From positions 78,242,861 to 78,306,860 of the forward strand of contig CM055316.2 in assembly GCA_029255685.2 (NCBI GenBank): 64,000 bases of DNA, given 5' to 3'. The stretch is from Silene conica. Taxonomy: Eukaryota; Streptophyta; Magnoliopsida; Caryophyllales; Caryophyllaceae. The first letter of the stretch is position 1. Each line of letters begins with the position of its first letter. The notes under the pieces were generated by a model. It saw only the letters and a program-made list of their open reading frames with translations. It was not told the origin of the DNA and did no database searches. Positions 60,247-64,000 of this stretch are shown here, in pieces. The position numbers and the translations under genes were made by a program.

Positions 60247-61399
60247 TATATGATTGTTCAAATAATTCAAGCGTACTATCTGTGAGACATTTGTTCACAC
60301 TTATTCCATAATATGAATATTCAGCCACATTTCAAAAGAGAAATAAAATACTTTTTCCGTCTCAATCATTAGTTTGCCTATTTGTTATTCGTGTGAGTTA
60401 TTTTGATCGAAGGTAAACAAATGAGCGGGAACGAATGAAGTATTTTCAAATATCTCACTTTCCAACAGCCATTTCACAGTCAACCAGATTATGGAAAATA
60501 TGGACCTAACATAACTAAAAGTCCTGAATATTTGATCAATATAGATTCAAACACAAATTCTTACTTGTACCGGTCAAAAGTTCTCGGCACTAACGATTGA
60601 AATAATGTTAAAAAGGAAAGGGGATTCTGAGAACGGTCACAAGCAAGACGTGCTTACTCGAAGCAAATTTATTTCTTTTGGACATGATCATAAAAACCCA
60701 CCTCCAAATTTTCAAAATTTGACATAATTTTACACAAATTGGCACATATGCATTCAAAATCAACAACCCAATTCAAAAATTCAAATATCAAACTATTTAA
60801 ACCAAAATTCAATGAGAAACAAACCTGGTGTTGAATATATCACCCTGCACAAAAAAGATTCAAACTTTATCCAAAAAAACTGCTCAACAAATCAAAACAA
60901 CAAATGGGTAGTTCCAAAATCACAAGAATTACCCAGTAACATACAAAATCACAATAAAAAATACGTAGTAAAGTATGAACCCACCTAAGAAAATGGCAAA
61001 TGGGAGGAAATATATGGGGAGATATAAGAGTTGAGTCGTTTCAAGTATGAGACGGATAACTCGGAAATAAGAAATTGTGGAAGAAGAGAAGGGAGTGTAG
61101 AGGAGAGCACGTAGGGAGATGATGAGCAGGGAATGTAGTTATGTAGTTATGTAGGTGGTGGCTTTTTAGCATGGAATGCGGACTGACTGATTTTATTTAA
61201 TGTAAAAAAATAAATGTAAATACTTAAATCCATGCTTTTATGAAGTTGGTGTAATAGTCAACCCCAATTCAATTCAGTTTTGTGTTGGGGTAATTGTTTC
61301 ATCCCTTTGTTGGATATAAATGTCCTCTGTCGGTAAGATAGATATGAACCTCTTCCCGATCAATTCTTTACGTATGTTATTTATGGATATTTTAAGGTA

Positions 61400-62155
61400 T
61401 GTTTTTTCTGTTGAAATGAATTTAATTGAATGAACTGAATTTGATGGAGTTGAGCTCAACTGAACGGAACAATGTTGAACGGAACAAAGTTGAACTGAAT
61501 TAAACTGAAGTAAAGTTAATTTAAGAAGAGATAACCTAGAGCTGTCCAAATGCGGGTTTGGGCCGGACATGGGCTGGGCCGCAAGGGAAAAATATACCCT
61601 ATAAGACTATAGCGGGCGGGTTGGGCCGAAGTAATCGGTCACTTCTCCTTGCCCTTACCCGCCCAATGACTAAATTCGGGCAACCCGTGGGCTGTCGGGC
61701 TCATATTTTTTTGTTAACTTCTGAGAAAATTTTAATTAAGTAATTAACAACGCGATAAACTTGCAATGCCATATTGAATTAAGTTCTTAGTTCTTAACAT
61801 TAATAAATAACGGTTTCAATCGTTTTCACTTTTCATGATATTCATTCACCGGTTCTAATTTCTAAACCCATTTTTTTTCAATTTCTAATTGCTCATATTA
61901 TTTCAGCGGGCCGGACGGGTCAACTCGTATTACATGTCTCTTGTCCGTGCCCGGCCCATTTACTAAAACGGGTTGGACCGGGTTAGCCCCTGGCCCATTT
62001 TTTTTCAAAATGATGCCCAAACCCGTTCAAAATTAGGGTCGGGTGGACCAGGTTTTCGAACAGTACCGCCCATGGACAGCTCTAAGATAACTGATAAGTT
62101 GAATTAAATAGAGCTGAACCGAACTGAAATTAAATCCAAAAAAATATAGCCTTAC
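61400..62155. mobile_element. GTTCTTTT-family MITE split by a hAT element
   Basis: The left part (61410-61536) and right part (62085-62150) both consist of the GAACTGAA/GAGCTGAA words of the MITE family at 18572. They are separated by the hAT element at 61537-62084. Confidence 0.6.
61537..62084. mobile_element. hAT-type non-autonomous element 3
   Basis: Terminal repeats TAGAGCTGTCC / GGACAGCTCTA with 8-bp flanks AGATAACC and AGATAACT (7 of 8 match). GGGCCGG/CGGGTTGGGCC units lie near both ends. 548 bp, no transposase. Confidence 0.85.
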
Positions 62156-62404
62156 TGAATGAATATATAAGTTGTTTTGTTCGAGTAAATAATTCAACGA
62201 GGAGACATCCCTAGATACGGGTAAACTACTTGATCATACACTCTAAGTAATAAGAATGCTCGATTTTTTATCTTACTTATCTGAAGTAATTGCTTTGTTA
62301 TTAATGAGAAAGGTCGACAATTTCTCTTTTCTTATCGATTTGGAGAGATCATGAATAATACACTCGAAATATCTAAAATTTAACCATAAGAACATGGTTT
62401 CAAT

Positions 62405-62575
62405 CGTTTTCACTTTTATTTATGTTCAATTAATTATATTCAATTATTCTCTTCACAAAATTAACTTTTAATTCAACTAAATTACTTTACCTCAGTCTCA
62501 CTCAATTCAATTAAACTCTACTCCAATTAAATTAATTTAATTCAGCTCGTTTCAACTAGCTTAACTCAATATCTA
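62405..62575 (-). mobile_element. GTTCTTTT-family MITE, inverted partial copy
   Basis: Minus-strand reading gives GAGCTGAATTAAATTAATTT and GAATTAAAAGTTAATTTTGTG, as in the copies at 18572 and 54367. The termini are lost. Confidence 0.55.
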
Positions 62576-63407
62576 TTCCTGACTCCGTTAAATACCACAT
62601 ATTCTTGAGGCACTAATTATCGAGAACTCCAAGAGTTTTTCATTATAATTCCCTATTGCGCGGTTTTTAATTAATTATATTCTATATATTTGCTGGGTAT
62701 GAAAGCAAAACTTGTGAATATGTTATGGATTCTAGTGAATTAACAGACAAAAGAAGTTCAAATCCAATGCAGTTTTGAATCAAGTTGAATGGTCCTAAAA
62801 TTGCAGCAACATGAGAGTTTAGATGTTCTAAAGTGGTCATACATACTTTGATTGCAACTGATGGTGAGGACCAAAATAGTAGATTGCTGAATATTGCAGC
62901 AATCTCCTTTTGTTGTATGTACTGCCAACAACCACACAGACATAATTGAAACATCGACAATGACCTGATCGCGACTTTTTTCTCATCACTCGTAAATATA
63001 CTCTGGCACTGTAAATATAATGCTCTCATAAACCCGAGTGGGCGACTGAGCGAGCGAGCGAGTGCATTTCCTCTTTTACGTTATCGTTCCCCTAAAGTAA
63101 ACATATACAAATGGTCAAATCAGGTAGTCCAGAGAATGTTCTGACAACTACCATACTTGCTGCAGCAACCAGTTTGTCCAGGAATTATTGGAAGCCAAAA
63201 ACATGATATAATATAAAATTGACAAGAGAAAACCAGTCAACTCATCTGGGTAGTAATAATCTATACATTATTTTTCCATGGTTGGTTTATTTACATACAT
63301 AATCATACATTCTATATGCAGATACCAAAAACGATTTAATTTCAGTAAAACCCAATAATCAGAATCCGAAGATGGAGACAGTTGAAAGCCGTTGAAGTGA
63401 ATTGCTG

Positions 63408-63749
63408 TTACTTTCGGAAGTGAATTCCATCGCAAGTTAGCGTGCCTCCAAGATCTCCGATGATTTTAGAAATGCGGACTTCAAGACCCCTTTGGACATC
63501 CTTAAAGAGAGACTGAATAGTATCAGCAAATCGCTTCATGTCAAAACTGGCAGAATCCTTGAACTCGTGGGAAATACCATCTAACCCTGAAGCGATTTTG
63601 GACTGTATTTCAATCAGTTTCTGTCCTGATGCCACCATAATTCTTTGTAACTGAAACGTTTCCTCTAGGAAGTGTTCGAGTTTTCTAGTTTCTTCCTTTG
63701 TTCTCTTTGAGTTGGATCCTCTTTGCTGTAAATTTAAGTCTTTCTCGCC
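63408..63749 (-). CDS. 3'-terminal exon of an unidentified coiled-coil protein (partial)
   Basis: An acceptor TATCTCCAG precedes an open frame of 113 residues starting GEKDLNLQQRG and ending CDGIHFRK, with a stop at 63408. It is mostly charged heptad-like sequence (ETRKLEHFLEETFQLQRI, then VQRGLEVRISKIIGDLGG) and so probably a coiled coil. The rest of the gene lies beyond the right edge. I do not recognise it with confidence. A chromosome-axis or other structural coiled-coil protein is possible, but this is not shown. Confidence 0.65.
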   Translation of the reverse strand, partial: GEKDLNLQQRGSNSKRTKEETRKLEHFLEETFQLQRIMVASGQKLIEIQSKIASGLDGISHEFKDSASFDMKRFADTIQSLFKDVQRGLEVRISKIIGDLGGTLTCDGIHFRK

Positions 63750-63855
63750 CTGGAGATAACATCACATGAGATTTTTGTTAGTGAAACGGGTAGGTTAATC
63801 CACTAAGAATAGGTTCTCTGAAACATCTTTCTGCTAATTTCCAGTAGGCTAACTG

Positions 63856-64000
63856 ATAGATGAACCATCTCAACCAAAACCTTAATGTGATGGTTGATGC
63901 CCAACTAATATTAATATTCCTAATACGCTCCCTCACTCAAATGCCCATTGGGCTTGAAGAGTGGTTAGTTTGCACAGGCCCACCCATACCGTGTGTTGGT
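63856..64000 (-). mobile_element. TRIM, cut by the window edge
   Basis: A terminal repeat TGATAGATGAACCATCTC... to TTCCTAATA (63856-63927) is followed by the reverse-complement polypurine stretch CGCTCCCTCACTC and internal sequence reaching the window end. Same family as 3208-3496, in an intron of the right-edge gene. Confidence 0.8.

Larger units (their letters stand above)
59192..61145 (-). promoter_or_regulatory. Leader exons, leader introns and promoter region of ABIL1 (approximate)
   Basis: An acceptor GTTGCAG precedes TCAAAGAATCC near 59226. A small candidate leader exon is bounded by TTGTGCAG and GTTTGTTTC (60825-60846), and a donor TTAG|GTGGGTTC lies near 60985. The first exon would then lie at about 60985-61145. 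The introns hold a TRIM remnant and Stowaway MITEs. Confidence 0.45.
61146..63407. other. Repeat-rich intergenic region between ABIL1 and the right-edge gene
   Basis: A nested MITE/hAT block (61400-62155) and an inverted MITE copy (62405-62575) fill the left part. The right part, 62580-63400, holds an open reading frame at 62682-63029 that is not recognised and lies in the 3' flank of the next gene. GAGCGAGCGAGCGAG at 63050-63062 is a short tandem repeat. Confidence 0.5.

Noticed and set aside
62682-63029. 115-residue minus-strand reading frame
   Set aside because: No recognised motif, no splice context, and it lies in the 3' flank of the right-edge gene and next to MITE remnants; probably chance.
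3208-63990. Regularly repeated words that could suggest a CRISPR-like array
   Set aside because: The repeats are dispersed TRIM LTRs with target duplications, not an array with unique spacers, and this is a plant genome.

Overview
This 64 kb window is plant nuclear DNA. It holds intron-rich genes with canonical GT-AG splice signals, long AT-rich introns, and many small non-autonomous transposons and TRIM retrotransposons. The gene set (a chloroplast starch synthase, a GHKL/SMC-hinge protein of the GMI1 type, a plant mobile domain protein, a MUSTANG-type domesticated transposase and a WAVE-complex ABI subunit) fits an angiosperm, most likely a eudicot. A Caryophyllales source is a guess only. 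No bacterial operons, CRISPR arrays, tRNA or rRNA genes were seen.

Layout. 272-18351 (minus): a GMI1-like gene whose 39 coding exons join into one uninterrupted reading frame of about 1749 residues. 18.4-22.4 kb: an intergenic cluster of MITEs. 22.4-24.4 kb (minus): a broken partial duplicate of the 3' part of the same gene. 25195-27363 (minus): an intronless plant mobile domain gene. 27.4-33.9 kb: a transposon island with Tourist/Harbinger-like elements, a fold-back MITE and a long-TIR element. 33963-36581 (plus): a two-exon MUSTANG-like gene (PB1, MuDR DNA-binding, MULE, SWIM, zinc knuckle; 761 residues). 36.6-43.3 kb: a second repeat island with a LINE fossil and a MULE-type MITE. 43376-51051 (plus): soluble starch synthase 1 (15 coding exons, 629 residues). 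51.3-52.8 kb: two hAT-type elements with perfect 8-bp target duplications. 53519-55935 (plus): an alpha/beta hydrolase (10 exons, 373 residues) with a complete Ser-Asp-His triad. 56686-59191 (minus): an ABIL1-like gene (8 coding exons, 299 residues), with leader exons probably reaching about 61.1 kb. 63408 to the right edge (minus): the last coding exon of an unidentified coiled-coil protein.

The genes do not form one pathway. The left half does bring together three genes from families tied to chromatin or transposons: a GHKL/SMC-hinge ATPase, a plant mobile domain protein and a domesticated MULE transposase. The right half is housekeeping: starch synthesis, a hydrolase and actin nucleation control.

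The most informative signals are evolutionary. The GMI1-like gene and its broken duplicate carry reciprocal empty sites: a TRIM is present only in the gene, and a Stowaway MITE only in the duplicate. There are several layered insertions with exact target duplications, including a solo LTR inside a TRIM, a TRIM inside a Stowaway, a hAT inside another MITE, and an Au-type SINE with a perfect 17-bp duplication in a starch synthase intron. Exon boundaries were derived by eye from splice motifs, reading-frame continuity and recognised family sequence. They were not checked against transcripts.
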